From Monilinia fructicola (Eukaryota; Ascomycota; Leotiomycetes; Helotiales; Sclerotiniaceae), in the NCBI GenBank assembly GCA_008692225.1, contig VICG01000006.1, forward strand, positions 2,175,501-2,239,500: a DNA stretch of 64,000 bases, written 5' to 3'. The notes under the pieces were generated by a model that searched no databases, had not been told where the DNA came from, and worked only from the letters and a program-made list of their open reading frames with translations. Positions 21,641 to 34,620 of the stretch are shown here, piece after piece; within the stretch, counting starts at the first letter, position 1; every line of letters starts with the position of its first letter. Made by a program: the position numbers and the translations under genes.

Positions 21641-23936
21641 CTAATGCTGTTGAGGTTGATTTGAGCACTCATCAGGATCTGGATACTGTGAGCTACTTGT
21701 TGCACCGTGATGAGTGGTACCGAGGCTACCCATGATATGATCAGAAGTCATGCTGGGGCTTTGTCCAATCAATGAGGGATGGTAGTCGGTGCTTGGGGCG
21801 GCAGCCAGTCCAGAAGTATAGCCTGCTTGACTAATATGAGGGGTTGTATATCTGCTACCAGTACCTCTAAGAGTCGTTGAATAGAGATTATTGGCGCGAG
21901 CAGCATATGTATGATCGGTGCCATACATGCCGCCAGGCTGAGAGTTGTAACCAAAACCCGTGCCATAATTTGAATGTGAACCAAAGTTTTGCTGGCTGCT
22001 AAGATTTGCCTGTGGGAAAGAGTTGCCTTGGCTATAGCTTCGACTAGTAGAGCCATACGATTGAGGAAGGGGTGTGTAAGTTGTAGAGGTATGATTCTGG
22101 CTGTATGAAGGATATTGTAAACTAGGTTGATCATACGAACCTTGACCTTGATAATAATCCTGGCGGTAAGGTTGGTACGCATTCATGTGTCCAACAGGGT
22201 TGCTGTAATCGGACTTTTCTGCGAGCATTTCAGGGCTTCCATGAGACTTGATGTTTACCGGAGCTGGGTAGCCAACATGAAAGCCAAAAGAATTCGCGGT
22301 TGCACCAAGGGCTTCGCGGTCGGCAGGTGATCTGGGTTGGAACATGAGGTTTCTAGTCCTATCCAAGTTGCCATTCAAGAAATCTCCACGGAATTTGGCA
22401 AGAGGCATAAATGACTTGATAACTTTGCAAAAATGATCATAAACTACGTGGTTTTCATCGGTAAAAGTGTAACCAAGGCCACTCCATCCAGGATAGTCTT
22501 TATGTGTCCACGTAGATCCACCGAATTCGCCATTGTAGGCCCTCGCATAGTAACGAAGATCCTCGAGGCTGTATTGTTTGACGATTTGGCTGTTGCGATC
22601 GATATCGAGAAGGGCACAGATTTCTCTCCTGTATTTCTCTTCTGCTTCGATATCCATCTCAGCCTGGGATTTCAAGGGAGTCAGATCGTTCAAGCGACGC
22701 TGGCGAGCCACAGTTGTGGATACCTTTAGCTTCTTGCTTTGTGGTGTGATGTCCATAACAGAATGATTGGTATTCGATCTGGTAGGGGTCTTCAAAGTTG
22801 ATCGGCGACTTCTGGCAGATGATCGAACACTCGATTTAACGGCGGAGTCGAAGTATTCATCATCATCATCTTCATCCTCAGAATCAGAGACCTTCTTGCG
22901 CTTAACAGAGCTGGTAGCAGCTCGTGCAGGTTGGATACGAACGGGTGCGGCTGGGGTGACAGGACCGGCGGCATTATCAATGGAGGATTGAGGACCTGGA
23001 AGAGCATATTCTTCAAAAGAGTTTTCAGCATCAGGATGTAACTTTGCAAGAGCTTCAGCGGCCTCTTCCTTTCCCAGCCCCTTGCTCAGGAAAGTTCGAC
23101 CGATTTCGTTTTGCTCATCGCGTTGAGCATTTATCTTCTTATTGTTGAGCTTCATCTATGAAGTTTTGTGTTAGAAATAGCAAGATAAGGTGGAGGGAAA
23201 AGATTTCTTACTTTGAGCTCGGCTTGCGGATGGCTGACAAAACGCTCGAGGTACGGAGCATCCAACAACATCTTGCATAAAGCTTTAGAGCGCTGTGAAA
23301 TAGGTTAGAATAATCTCTGCTGGTATGGAGTACATTGCCTACAGTGCATGCATTGACAATAGCTGTCCAGCGGTGATTGAATGTAGCGTGTATTGCAATC
23401 CCTTCAAATTTTGCCTCATGAAAAACGTCAAGAAGCCTCACGTCGATTTGTGCAATCTTTGCCTTGTCCTGTAAAGTAAAGCTTGTATCAGTATCTTGAG
23501 ATCGATAGCACCAACAAAGAATTTTACTCACAAAGATCTCCCAGCAAACTTCCTCGATTGCATGGGCCGGGTAACGACCTTGCTGGAATTTAAGTGCCGC
23601 CTGCGAAAGCTTGCCATTCTTGCAAGGCTTATCGATGATAGAGTCATCGCCCTCGGTATCGATCGAATTGAAAGCGTTGAATAGCCTTCTGATGTATACC
23701 CGCTGGTGAGCGGGATCGTTGGGTGCGTTATCAAAAACGCCGCGGTCGTTGGCCTCCTCGATCGCATCCGCGACTCGAGCGAGCTTTGCAGCCCGCGCAG
23801 ACCGAGCGTCAGGGTAAATGGCCCGGTACGGACCAACGGGTGCCGGAGGAGGCAGCACCGGCGAGGCTCGGATACTTGAGCCCTCCTCCGGCTGCCCATC
23901 AGTACCGTACTCGGGACCATTGTTGTCTTGGTCCAT
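21641..23936 (-). CDS. unrecognised fungal protein, charged N-terminus and Q/S/Y-rich C-terminus
   Basis: Four exons on the minus strand: 23532-23936, 23343-23468, 23212-23292, 21641-23155, giving 708 residues; all intron phases are zero and all donors and acceptors are canonical. Residues 1-50 are Pro/Ala-rich. Residues about 50-225 form a mostly helical block (VGPYRAIYPDARSARAAKLA, then EEVCWEIFDKAKIAQIDVRL and FEGIAIHATFNHRWTAIVNA) that looks like a folded domain. Next come a basic linker with an acidic patch (VKRKKVSDSEDEDDDDEYFD), a second conserved-looking block with LEDLRYYARAYNGEFGGSTW and YTFTDENHVVYDHFCKVIKS, and a long Gln/Ser/Tyr/Gly-rich tail. The composition suggests a nuclear, possibly chromatin or transcription-associated protein; that is inference. 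I do not recognise a named family. Confidence 0.85.
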
Positions 23937-26900
23937 CTTCTAGAAGTTGAATCTGGTCGTTAGTCAATATTTCTTGAAGGTGAATTTTCTCGAAAAAAAG
24001 AACAATTAGAAACAAGATTGAGGAACTGGTCAAAGTGAAAGATTGTATGGAAGGTGGAAGATATCGTACTGACTGGACACTGGTGTCTGCGCTATTGAAG
24101 GTGGTTGTTTAGTGTCTGTATATCAAAGAGCTAGGAAGCAAAATAGAATGCGACAATTTATGATAAATCGTAAAGGAAGGGATTCAGTTGTAAAGGAAGT
24201 GGACAAGCAATGGAATATCAAGCAAGAGAATACCAAACAAGAGAATATCTGACGGAATATAGATTGAATCTCTTGAGCTTGATATTTATTGATTGATTGT
24301 TGTTGTTGTGTTGTATTGAATGAATTATTTGAGGTCAAAAGAAAGAGGTTGTAGGAAGTTGGGAAGTGGGAGGAGAAAGTGTGATCAAGCGGGGAAGTTT
24401 TTATGACTTTAAGAAGAGAAAAAGGCAGCGGGTCAGTTGAGGAGAATTGAAATTAAAAGTGGAGATCAAGCCAATGTGGTTGTAAAGATATCCAGTGAAT
24501 CAAATTTGTGAATCGAGGCTGGTTGTGAATAAGGAAATGAATCAAGCGAAGAGCCGTCTTGGTTGATCAGGGAACTCGACGAACCAAGAATATTGAAAAC
24601 CCCCGAGACTGTAGGAAAACAGGAGATTCAAATTCTATTTTGATAGAAAATAATACTTGTACGGCTTAAGCATAGAAAAGTGAACCGTTGCTTATAGACT
24701 TAAAGAACGTAGTGAATTGTCGTCTGAACCCCTTTCTGCAATTTCACTGGAGAAAAAGTGGGCTCACGTGAGTGAAATCATCCCAACTATCAGACGATAC
24801 GGCTAGGAATATGGATGTTCAGTGCAATCATTGAATATTGGGAAGAACTACAGTGTTGTGCTGTATTCCCACTGTAACTACTACAATAGAGATGCCCAGT
24901 AGCCGTGGTTGCATGGTGAGTGCATCCTCGCGGGAAAGGGGTTATAGTTATACGACCAGCAATGTCCCACCAAACAACCAAGAGATTGAAGTAAGAGTAT
25001 ATGTTTGAGTCTTGAAGATAACAAGTGTTCTTTTTTGCAACTTTGATTGGTAGTATCTTGAGTGCTGAATAGTATTTGGCTTAGATCAAGATGAACTACT
25101 ACAAGATTATGACAGAACCCTTTCCTATTTCCACCACGAACCATAGTAGGAAGTGATGGGTGAAACAGGAAAGACCCTCCACAACTCTTGTGCAATCCCT
25201 ATTCTCAGCCATGATTGACATGATTGTAGATTACAATTTCACACCCAATTGGTGATAAATATGTTGACAGACGAAAGTGGGAAGGTACTCTGCCATGATC
25301 ATGATGCTGACCGTCCCAAAGTGAGGGAAGCATTTGGCGATAATCTTGATATCAAGACAGTACCATGCAGTTGACAAGAGCATCACCATTGAGTTGATAT
25401 CATAAACAGCAATCCACATGGATAGCAGTGAGAATAAACAACAATAATGATGAAGAAAACCACATAGTTGAGTCAACTCGAATCAACAGTGCACATGGTA
25501 GGAGGTAATGGCCATCAATGACTGCCAACACTAATAATCAACCACTCCAAAGGTCTGTATCAATATCAATCAGAATATTGAATGAATGGATGACCAGCTC
25601 TGCAACTACCTTGTAGTTCAGAGGTGAATGTGAATCTCGAAACTTTCGAACGAAGGCAGCAGTCGATGACAATGACAAAACATGAGAACAGCGATGGCAA
25701 AGGTGGGAAATATGAGAAAAAAGCCATCAGGATAACACAGCGACAATGAAAGAAGGTTTGCCGTGGCGGATCATACCTTTAAAGGCTGGAGCCCGTGCCA
25801 TGCCAGGAGCATAGACTACCAAGTAACAACTGCACTTTTGTGTTGGCTATTTCTCATAGTTGGTCAGGGGTTTGGATAGATACTAGATGAGAGAATTAAT
25901 TAGTACCAATTCCCAAATGACTTGAAGTAACCGATTTTCAGCAGAAATGGTGAATCGGTTATATTCCCGGTTCATCGAAGAGAAAATAACTTGATGTCAG
26001 ATGTTCGTGTGTATGGAGAAGATTCCACGGCAACACATCACTCGGCTTCAACTTGAAGCCAACTTGCAGACTGTTCAAACTCAACTAGAGTTTGTCTGTC
26101 TACACAGGCACTCATGCTAGAGGCACAACGCCAGTTGGATATATTCTGTGAAGTCACCAAGAAGGTTTGATTGGGATTTTGGACAACAATTGTGCCCACT
26201 GTAGTCATTTTCGTGTAGAGGGACAGGAAGGTGGACCGTATCATAGGCAGAAGCAAAGAAATGTAATTGGAGATATGCCGTACCCTGATGGACAACACAA
26301 CGAATTGCCCCGGTCGGCAGGGCCACTAAAGAGTATTAGTATCAAGCCATGATAGAATGATCAGGTGATGGAACTAACTTTTTTTTGGTTTTTAAGTTTT
26401 TGAATTATTTTTGGTGTTTTTTTTGGGCTTTTGGTTGTTTAATTTTTTGTTGTTTTTTTGTTTTTTCTGTAAGGACTGCTTAGTTGTATATTCGTTTCAA
26501 GTTCCAGTTGGAGACTCTGAATATGAAGGTAAGAAGGACTGCAAGCACATAAAAGTTAGTAATTTATTGTGGAATTGAAGGGATTTTGTAGGAGTAGGAA
26601 GAGAGATGGATAAGAAAAAGGAACTTGAGGTAGAAGAGCACATAAAGTGTGATAGCTAGTCAGTAGAGCAGACAAGAGTGATGGTATTTGAACGCAGTTA
26701 TTAAGCTAAGAAGACGTGGTGCTGTGAGGTTGTAGACATTGCTACTTTGTCAAGGAAGGGTGGAAGAAAGGAAGGAGGAGGGATGTAGAGGGAAAAGAGT
26801 TGAGAACATGGATGGAGACTTACAGACATGAATCGAGATTGACGAGAAATTTCGATGTGATGTTGACACTAGATCTAGAGGTAAGGGAAGAAGCTCACCT

Positions 26901-29487
26901 GTTGGTAGATACCGTTAGCAATGGTCAAGAATTGATACAAAGGTATGGTAGTTGTATCATGAAGATCGAAGTAGAATAGGAATAAAACTTACGTTGTTTT
27001 TGAATCTATTGGCAGCCAGAGAAACTGAGTTAGCCTGGTCTTCCACGGAAATAGATTGCTCGCACAGAGAGACAAGTACCTAAAACAATGGAAGTTAGTT
27101 GATTGATTTCGAAGAGGACCTCAGAGTCTTCGAGAGCAGGAAAGGTAAGATGAGGATGATCTTGAATTAGTTTGTGGATTCGATCTCGGTCTTTGCAGCC
27201 CAATTGTTGCTCAAGTGTTGCTCACTGAACAGCTTTTGAGTCCACAACCAGCAAGTGTGGATGGATTGATTTGAATAACGTTGAGAAGGAAGAAGAGTGA
27301 AAGGCAATGGGCACGACTTACTTTTTTGGTGTTTTGGATGGTTTTTGATACCCATTTTCAATTTTTTTTGGTGTTTTGTAATTTTAGTTCTTGGAATTTT
27401 GGAATAAGAGAAGAGGAATTCGTGTTTGTGGGAGAAAAGCTAGAAGGAAGCGGCTCAAATCTACCAGGGTTACTAGCTCAGAGGTCTGCAGGGGTTCTCA
27501 ATCAACCCTTAGCCTCTTTGAGAGAGGACGGGATACAATTCAAGCCTCGGGGCATAGTCGTGGTCCAATGGTAAGCCTTCTAGAGGAGGTTTGGGGTATT
27601 AGCTCACTTCTGAGGGCTCTAATTGGGAGATTTGCAGTTAGATCACACTTCGATAGCTATGATTCAAGCTGTCAGAGCATTGCGACTCTATTCCCAAGCT
27701 CTTTTCTAAATTTGCTACATGAACGGTAATTTGAAGCAGTAATTATCTTCCAAGACCTCTCAGCTTAGTATTAACCAACTCTAGATGGTAGGAAGAGTGC
27801 TACATGGAAGTGAATATGGGTATTGAAACGTAGGTCATGCTCCAGAACAGGTCTGTAGATGACTTCAGCCTAAACTTCCAAAGGTTGTAAGGTGACTTTC
27901 TGTTTGAGAAAGTTTACCTGTCAATGGAATATTCAAATAGATTTGTATATAATTCCTAGAGATCAAGTAGCCTTGTTGACCCCATAAAAATTATCATTAC
28001 ACTTTATTGTGACTCAAGACCCCTTCAATTGGTCTGCCCCAAGACAATAACTTTTCCGTGCTTATCCGAAGTTCATCAACACTTCATCACAAAATTGGAA
28101 ATTCTTTGTAGATTGCTTCTGATTGTATCTAATGATTGAGATAAAAATATGAATGTTATGTATGATATACTCAAGACACTCTGAAGACAAGACCTTTCTG
28201 TTCACTACAAGCAATGATTTGTCATCGACCTTAGGAATTTACTTCATTGAAATAAGTGTCAATCAAACCAACTTCAAAGATACAAATCCCAGTACTCAGG
28301 TATGTTGTATACCTGTTACAATCTTATCCTCTGCCTTTCAACTGTCTGCATTAACAACATCAATCGAAAGCTCTGCTAATCTCAGATTGAATTCTAGTAT
28401 ATTATGAAAATTATTCCAACAATATTCTGCAGCACTTCAATCACAAAGACATACAGGAGACCCACCATGGAATCACTCACACCAAGAATATCAAATATTA
28501 CACCAGTGCCTACCTCTTGAGCAGAGAGGAAAAAGGCAAATTCTCCTTCAACTGGGCTGGGACCTTATACTGTGCGCAAGAAACTTTGCTAACTTGGACT
28601 CCCTTTCAGTCAATTCCTCACCTCACTTGCGAACACAACAGGAACTCCCTTTCGAGAAGCAACACTGTATATTACTGGCAGGATGCAGGGGAAGAAGGTG
28701 ATAGCAATTATAAACAAAGGAGAAACGCCACGCCAGAACATTCCGACAGCGAATCATCAGCCTTCAGTCCCCGAAGGACCCAGGTATCTCTTCTCCCTCA
28801 TGATAACCCATGCGATTCCGAGATAAAGATGGGAGGACCAGACCCAGACACCAACTCTTTATCAAGATCCCAAACACGCGCCCTTGGCGTACTTCTACCT
28901 CAGAAATAAGCTGTGCTTTCTCGACCATTCAATAAATTCGAATTACACTAAGCTTCCAAGACCAGATCCTGGGAGTCGAAAGGTGCCTTTCGTCATAGAA
29001 AGACTGTTACTTATGATAAGGACAAGCCCTACACTCTGGGTTCAATATGAGAATATAAATAGAGTTATAAAACTAAAACCAACATCAAAAGTAGATCCAA
29101 ACTCCTGAACTCCAAAAAAGCAGACCAAGGAAATATACAACACAACATACAACAACCACAATAGCACAAAAAGAGCTCTTCATTTCATTCCTCAATGCCA
29201 AGGTAATGGAGGTTACAACATGCCATATGATATTATCAAGATCTGCTTGAAAATTAAGACATTATAACTTAAAGCAACATCTCCAATGTCATATTAAATA
29301 CCCATGAAGAACTCAAGAAAACTAACCTGTTCACACTCGATCATCACGTGTTCGCTTCGAGGACAGCTTTGACTCCTAAACCCCTTTTCAAACTGAATCT
29401 GTTGTACAATTCCTGGGTATTCTTCGGCTATTCTTGAGATGCTTTTCATCAAATCAGAACTAACATGACCTATTAGGTATGTCATTC
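23937..29487. other. 5.5 kb gene-poor region
   Basis: No frame over about 130 codons and none with a recognisable motif. T-rich tracts on the plus strand at about 26380-26470 and 27320-27385 share a TTTTTTGGTGTTTT-like core. It contains many splice-like GTAAGT and TTGCAG strings but no coherent exons. It sits upstream of the minus-strand 708-residue protein, so it may include a long promoter or spliced 5' leader of that gene, or a non-coding transcript. Frames at 24881-25195 (minus), 28153-28407 and 28517-28909 (plus) were considered and not supported. Confidence 0.45.
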
Positions 29488-30576
29488 CTACCAATTTCCT
29501 CTTCCCCTTCTACCTCTTCCTCTTCCAAAAGCTCCTCCCCGATTACTGTTTTCACCCCCAGCTCCCATCATACTCTGATCAAAGCCCCCACCACCAAATT
29601 GACCACCTCCAAATCCCCCCGCACCTCCCGCCGAACCAGAGCCCCCGAACATCGAAGGATCCATTTGGCTCGGATCCATACCACTCGCCATCATTTGTTG
29701 CATTTGCTGCATCATTTCCGGCGTCATTCCCTCCATACCAGGCATACCACCAGCAGGCATACCAGGCATTCCACCCATTGCCATCATCATATTCATATCC
29801 TCGAACATTTTCTTATTATTTTGTGCTATTTTATTGGGGTCGAATTCTGAACGTAGTGATTCTTGTTTGCTTGCGTAGAGAGCCCATGTAAATTCGTCAA
29901 AACCATAGTTAAAGTAGTCAGATATGTCGGTGCCGGGTCTTCTCCAAGGTTTATCATTTTCGTTGAGATCTAAATGGGGGGCGGTTAGTTTTTACACGTG
30001 GGTGGTAAAGGAGAAGGGAAGAGGTATACCTTCATCGATATTGATTTGAGTAATTGGTTTTCCGGCCGGCTCGTACATAGGCTTTGCATTCACATCAATT
30101 TTTGATATAGCCAAACCCGGTAATTCTGCACCAGAGATTGCTGGAGTATCGGATCCTTTCTTCGCTTGTTCGGTTTTCACGGTAGGAGCTTTCGCATCTG
30201 CTCCAGTCGTGGATTTCGACTGACCGGGAAGATCATTATAGTCTGCACCTCTATCTTCGTATTAACTTTTGAGCAGCATGAGTTGTGCGCGACACGTACT
30301 GAGGTTTTGTAGGTGGTGGAGCTCCTTCTTTCTTTTCCGTGATAATATCTATATCCTATATCGATATCAGCGAAAAGTTCGCAGAGCTTCAATGCATCCA
30401 AATCGTACCGAGTCACTATCATCTCCCTCATCTTCCTCCTCGCCTCTTTCTAAATCTTCATCCTTTTGTTCGGTTTTGTCATCAGGTTGAGCATCTCCAG
30501 CTGGAGTGGCTTGATTTAATGAAAGCGGCACACTCTCTTCAGGCGCATAAAAATCATCATCTTCATCAACATCCAT
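29488..30576 (-). CDS. FIP1: pre-mRNA polyadenylation factor Fip1
   Basis: Subunit of the cleavage and polyadenylation factor that tethers poly(A) polymerase to the 3'-end complex in the nucleus. Four exons: 30409-30576, 30300-30355, 30030-30250, 29488-29969; 308 residues with consistent phases. The N-terminus is acidic (MDVDEDDDFYAPEESVPLSL, then DEDLERGEEEDEGDDSDS). The diagnostic Fip1 motif spans the third intron: DLNENDKPWRRPGTDISDYF followed by NYGFDEFTWALYASKQ. The C-terminus is Met/Gly-rich (MNMMMAMGGMPGMPAGGMPG) and ends in an RGG-like segment, RGGAFGRGRGRRGRGNW. No frame break. Divergent from the Nup49-type gene at 30833, with a 256 bp shared promoter. Confidence 0.95.
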
Positions 30577-30832
30577 TTTGAACTATTTGAGGCTCTATTA
30601 AAAGACCTTTGTTGTAAGGTTAAGAATTGGTGGTTGTCGTGATACTACAGCAACACAAGAGCCTGACCGCCTTAGTCTTAGTGAATCGATTATTAGACGC
30701 GCCCAGGCTTGAGTTTCAGGACAAGATGCGCTGAAAGATAATAAAATAAAATCTCGTATTTGATATTCTTTATATTCTTTACTCGAAAGGATCATTCAAA
30801 GGTCACGACGACGATACAATTATATTGATAAG

Positions 30833-32668
30833 ATGGCTTTAACCAGATCTTTTTCTGGTCCAGGTGGATTAAGTATCAATACTAATTCTGCCAATTCTCT
30901 ATTGTAAGTTAATTCAATTCCCGTCCCAACTTCATTGTTCTGCCCACCGAAGTTTATTTATTTTGTCGTGTCAACCCATTATCCAAGCTTTTTTGTGGAG
31001 CGAAGGGAAAGCTATCAAAATAAATGATTGTGAAAGATTTCAAAAGAAAGAACTTTGTACAGGACAGGACAGAACAAAACAAAATCAAACAAAGCAAGAC
31101 AAAGAAAGGGCGATCCTAACATTCCAATCAGTAGTGGTTCAGGAGCGACACAATCAGCATCAGGAGGAATGTTTGGAAGTACGCAGGCCGCGAAGCCTTC
31201 AACAAACCTTTTCGGCGCATCAACAACTACATCTACTCCTCAAACCGGTGGATTGTTTGGTTCAACAACCTCAGCAGCTCCTGCAACTAGTAATTTATTT
31301 GGCTCAGCACCTGCTGCTGCGACTTCCGCGCCAGCAACTGGAGGACTGTTTGGGTCCGCTCCTGCTCAACCTGCCAGTGGTGGCTTATTCGGAAACACGA
31401 ATACTTCTCAACCGGCTTCAACTAGTGGTGGATTATTTGGATCATCAACAGCCGCGACGACAGCTCCTTCCACCGGTGGACTATTCGGAACTGCGACTAC
31501 AAGCAACAATCAGACTCAAGGAGCTCCAAGCGGTGGGTTATTTGGTAGTGCAGCTGGGGGAACACAAGCAAATAATCAGACAGCTGGCGCAAGTACAGGT
31601 GGTGGACTTTTTGGTAATACTGCTACGTCACAACCTGCGCAGAATGGAGGTGGATTGTTTGGAAATTTGAATCAAACAAAACCTGCACCATCTGGAGGAC
31701 TCTTGTAAGTTCTGATCGTGAAGAGGAAACTACGATACATCAACTGACTAAACTAGCGGCGCAAAGTCAACAAACTCAACCTCAAGCTCAGCCAACATCC
31801 TCCCTTTTCGGCGCACCACAGCTCAAAATCAACAGCAGGGTCAATCAACCCAAAACATGCTCGGCGGTAGCCGTTTCTCGGGCCAAGCCCAACAACAACC
31901 TCAACTTGTCCCCGGTGTCCGAATTGATCTTAGTCAGATGCGCGGTACGACACGATTCAATGATCTTCACGAAGACTTACAAAAACAAATCGAGTACTAT
32001 GACAAAGTGATACAATCTCAAATCGGCATGAAAAACGACTGCGACGCCATTATGCCACAGCATGGTAAGCTTCTCGAGCACGTTCCCAACGACGTTGAAT
32101 TTTGCAGACGGAAATTACTCGGCATGGAAGAAGCCATGGAACGCGACGCCGCAGATATCGATCAAGTCCGTCAATTGGTTAAGAAGGACGCCGATAACGC
32201 CACTCTGAGCTTTCGCGCAATTGACAATCAAAATTACCTGCCCCATATCAAACTCCCGGCATCTGGCCAACAAATCTACGACCAACCCAATAGTTTCAGA
32301 CGATGACACGGATGCGCAAGATCTGATATCATTCTTCTCCTCTACCGCCGATGAATTAGAGCCAACGCTGAAGAAATACCAAAGCAACTTCAGCGAGATA
32401 GAAGCGCATCTGAGGAGTTTAGAACAAAGCACTGCGCAACAAAACGCAAGCTTTACTAGCCCGCCGCAGTGGAAGAGTTTATCAGGAGGAAAATCCAATC
32501 CAGGAACTAGGAATGGCGCTTTTAGAGTTCGAGCAGAGTATTCTGCAGGTAGCAGGCAAGATTGGTGCCAGTAGAGAAGGAATCCAAGCATTACAATTGG
32601 GCAATTTTACCGGTCCAGGGGATAGGGAGAGGAGGGTGAAGGTCCAGGGGGGTTCGGAGGAAGTGTGA
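30833..32668 (+). CDS. NUP49: FG nucleoporin, Nup49 type, frame-disrupted
   Basis: Component of the central channel of the nuclear pore (Nsp1-Nup57-Nup49 complex), where FG repeats bind transport receptors. Exon 1 30833-30903 (MALTRSFSGPGGLSINTNSA), exon 2 31132-31704 with about ten GLFG-type repeats (GGLFGSTTSA, GGLFGNTNTS and similar), exon 3 from about 31757. Then the coiled-coil region starts at VPGVRIDLSQMRGTTRFNDL and continues LEHVPNDVEFCRRKLLGMEE, DADNATLSFRAIDNQNYLPH. The frame breaks at a T run 32294-32296 (to SDDDTDAQDLISFFSSTADE) and at an A run 32441-32444 (to QALLARRSGRVYQEENPIQE and FEQSILQVAGKIGASREGIQ); each is explained by one extra base. A compensating pair of shifts near 31763 and 31818 hides one more LFGAP repeat. 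Nup57 is the main alternative; the GLFG repeats and tail favour Nup49. Confidence 0.85.
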
Positions 32669-33560
32669 GGGGAGAGGGGGTGTTTATTAAGGTGCTTGTA
32701 TATAGGGTAGGATGGATTGGGGCATTCATTCAAAGAGAGATGAAAGATTCGAGATTAGAAATTGATGTAAGTGGACGGACGGATGAATGGCAGGAGTTAA
32801 GGAGTCTGGATCACGAGGATATCTGCTCGTCTTCTGCGTAGCATCTACAGACAGGTGTCTCTGCACAATCAAAGCTCAGCACAGCACAGTATTGGAATAT
32901 TAATAAATGAAAATGTAATGTAAGATTGCTCATCTTCGACATTGGAGTGGAGAATTAAACATGTGATTGTCTTCGAGTCGGGTATTCTTGACAGGAAGGT
33001 AAGGTTAACGGCGTGAGAGGATATACTATAGGTAGGTATACATATACATCTAGCTGGTAATGGGTGGTGAGATGGTGCTCAGGTGTGAAATTGAAGTTGG
33101 ATTTGCATTTGCTTTGAATGTGTGTATATTATGCACATGCATGCATGCATGCATCCATGGATGGAGATTCTTGTGCTTGTTTGGGTTTGGTGGAGTAGGG
33201 TAGGTAGGGTAGGGTAGGGTAGATGAGTTGAGTATATTTACCATCTCCCTACCTACCCCTACCTACCTACCTATTGTTAGATACTATTATAAATCATAAA
33301 CAGCCAGCCCCAGCCATCTGAGCACTCCGATCTGGCACGGCCGCAACCACGTCGACGTATTGGTAAGAAGATATCGGGGGAATCTGGATCTGAATCCATT
33401 GTTGAATTGAGCGGACGATGTGAAACTTTGTTGATTTTTTGTTTTTGAAGGTTATGAGCTTATGATCTTTATAGAAACTACAAGTACCTCCAGGGCTAGG
33501 TAAACAATGTTGGAATGCTGATAATCGTTATCAAACCCTTTCATACTATGTATCTATGGC
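32669..33560. other. spacer
   Basis: Mostly 3' flank of the nucleoporin gene. Contains GCATGCATGCATGCAT (about 33138-33155) and opposed GTAGGGTAGG and CCTACCTACC tracts (33194-33224 and 33243-33273) that could fold as an imperfect hairpin. No gene seen. Confidence 0.5.
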
Positions 33561-33564
33561 GCCC

Positions 33565-33829
33565 TATGGTGGATTTTTAGGCCAATCCCAGACAGGTTCA
33601 GTGTTTTTTATAGCTTATCGTGATTTTCTTCAATGTATTATGGTTTTCTATCGTGAATTATGATTTCTTATAATACATTATGATTCTTTTTAATGTATTA
33701 TGATTATTTAAAGCATATTATATATTGTAGAATCGTATATCGTAAAAGTCGTGTATCGTATATCATATAGTCGCATATCGTAAAGTCGTGTATTATGGTG
33801 GATTTTTAGGCCAATCCCAGACAGGTTCA
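33565..33829. repeat. 36 bp perfect direct repeat bracketing AT-rich sequence
   Basis: The 36-mer starting TATGGTGGATTTTTAGGCCA occurs at 33565-33600 and again at 33794-33829. Between the copies lies AT-rich sequence made of near-repeats of TCGTATATCGTAAAGTCGTG and TTATGATTTCTTATAATACA. Confidence 0.9.
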
Positions 33830-34620
33830 TACCATCGCATATCGCATATCGTAACATCGTCTATCGCGTATTAATAACTTCGTATGTTACGTATTATAAT
33901 ATCGTATATTATTATTATAATTTTGATATTTTAAATAATCTAAGATTATCTTAAATCGTTTAGAATGATCTTAAATTAAATTAAATTATTTAATTTTATT
34001 ATTTATTATTTATTATTTATTTATTTATTATTAATTATTATTATTATTTATTATTTATTATTTATTATTTATTATTTTATTATTTATTATTTATTATTTA
34101 TTATTTATTATTTATTATTTATTATTTATTATTTATTATTTATTATTTTATTATTTATTATTTATTATTTATTATTTATTTATTTATTATTTATTATTTA
34201 TTATTTATTATTTATTTATTATTTATTATTTATTATTTATTATTTTTATTATTTATTATTTATTATTTATTATTTATTATTATTATTATTATTTTATTAT
34301 TATTATTAATTACTAATTACTTACTATTTATTTACTATTTATTATCTATCTATTATATACTTTAAATAATTATAATACATTATAGAAAATTATAATATAT
34401 TATAAAAAAATACTATACCTATTTAAGATTAATTTATAAATCTATTATACTTTTAGTTTATCCTAGATATATAAATATAGAGATAGATCAATATATTGAT
34501 TAATTATCGCGACCTACCTCTATATTGTATATTCGATTATTAAATCTTTATTGAGATTTTAAGTATATTACCTAATACAGTAATAAGTAATATATATCTC
34601 GGTATCATAATAGAAGAGGG
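33830..34620. repeat. extreme AT-rich simple-sequence block
   Basis: About 800 bp with almost no G or C. The core from about 33990 to 34310 is a slippage array of TTATTTA and TTATTATTTA units, with several small expansions to four or five T or a doubled ATT. Edges grade into non-repetitive AT-rich DNA. No coding potential. It divides the housekeeping genes on the left from the secondary-metabolism genes on the right. Confidence 0.95.

Noticed and set aside
28517..28909. 130-codon plus frame in the gene-poor region
   Set aside because: No motif, and compositionally like the surrounding non-coding DNA.
30963..31670. 235-codon Leu/Gln-rich plus frame
   Set aside because: Out-of-frame shadow of the FG-repeat exon; the GLFG frame is clearly the real one.
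33183..33225. GTAGGGTAGG run considered as an interstitial telomere repeat
   Set aside because: The unit is TAGGG/GTAGG and not TTAGGG, it is short, and it sits within other CCTACC-type simple repeats.
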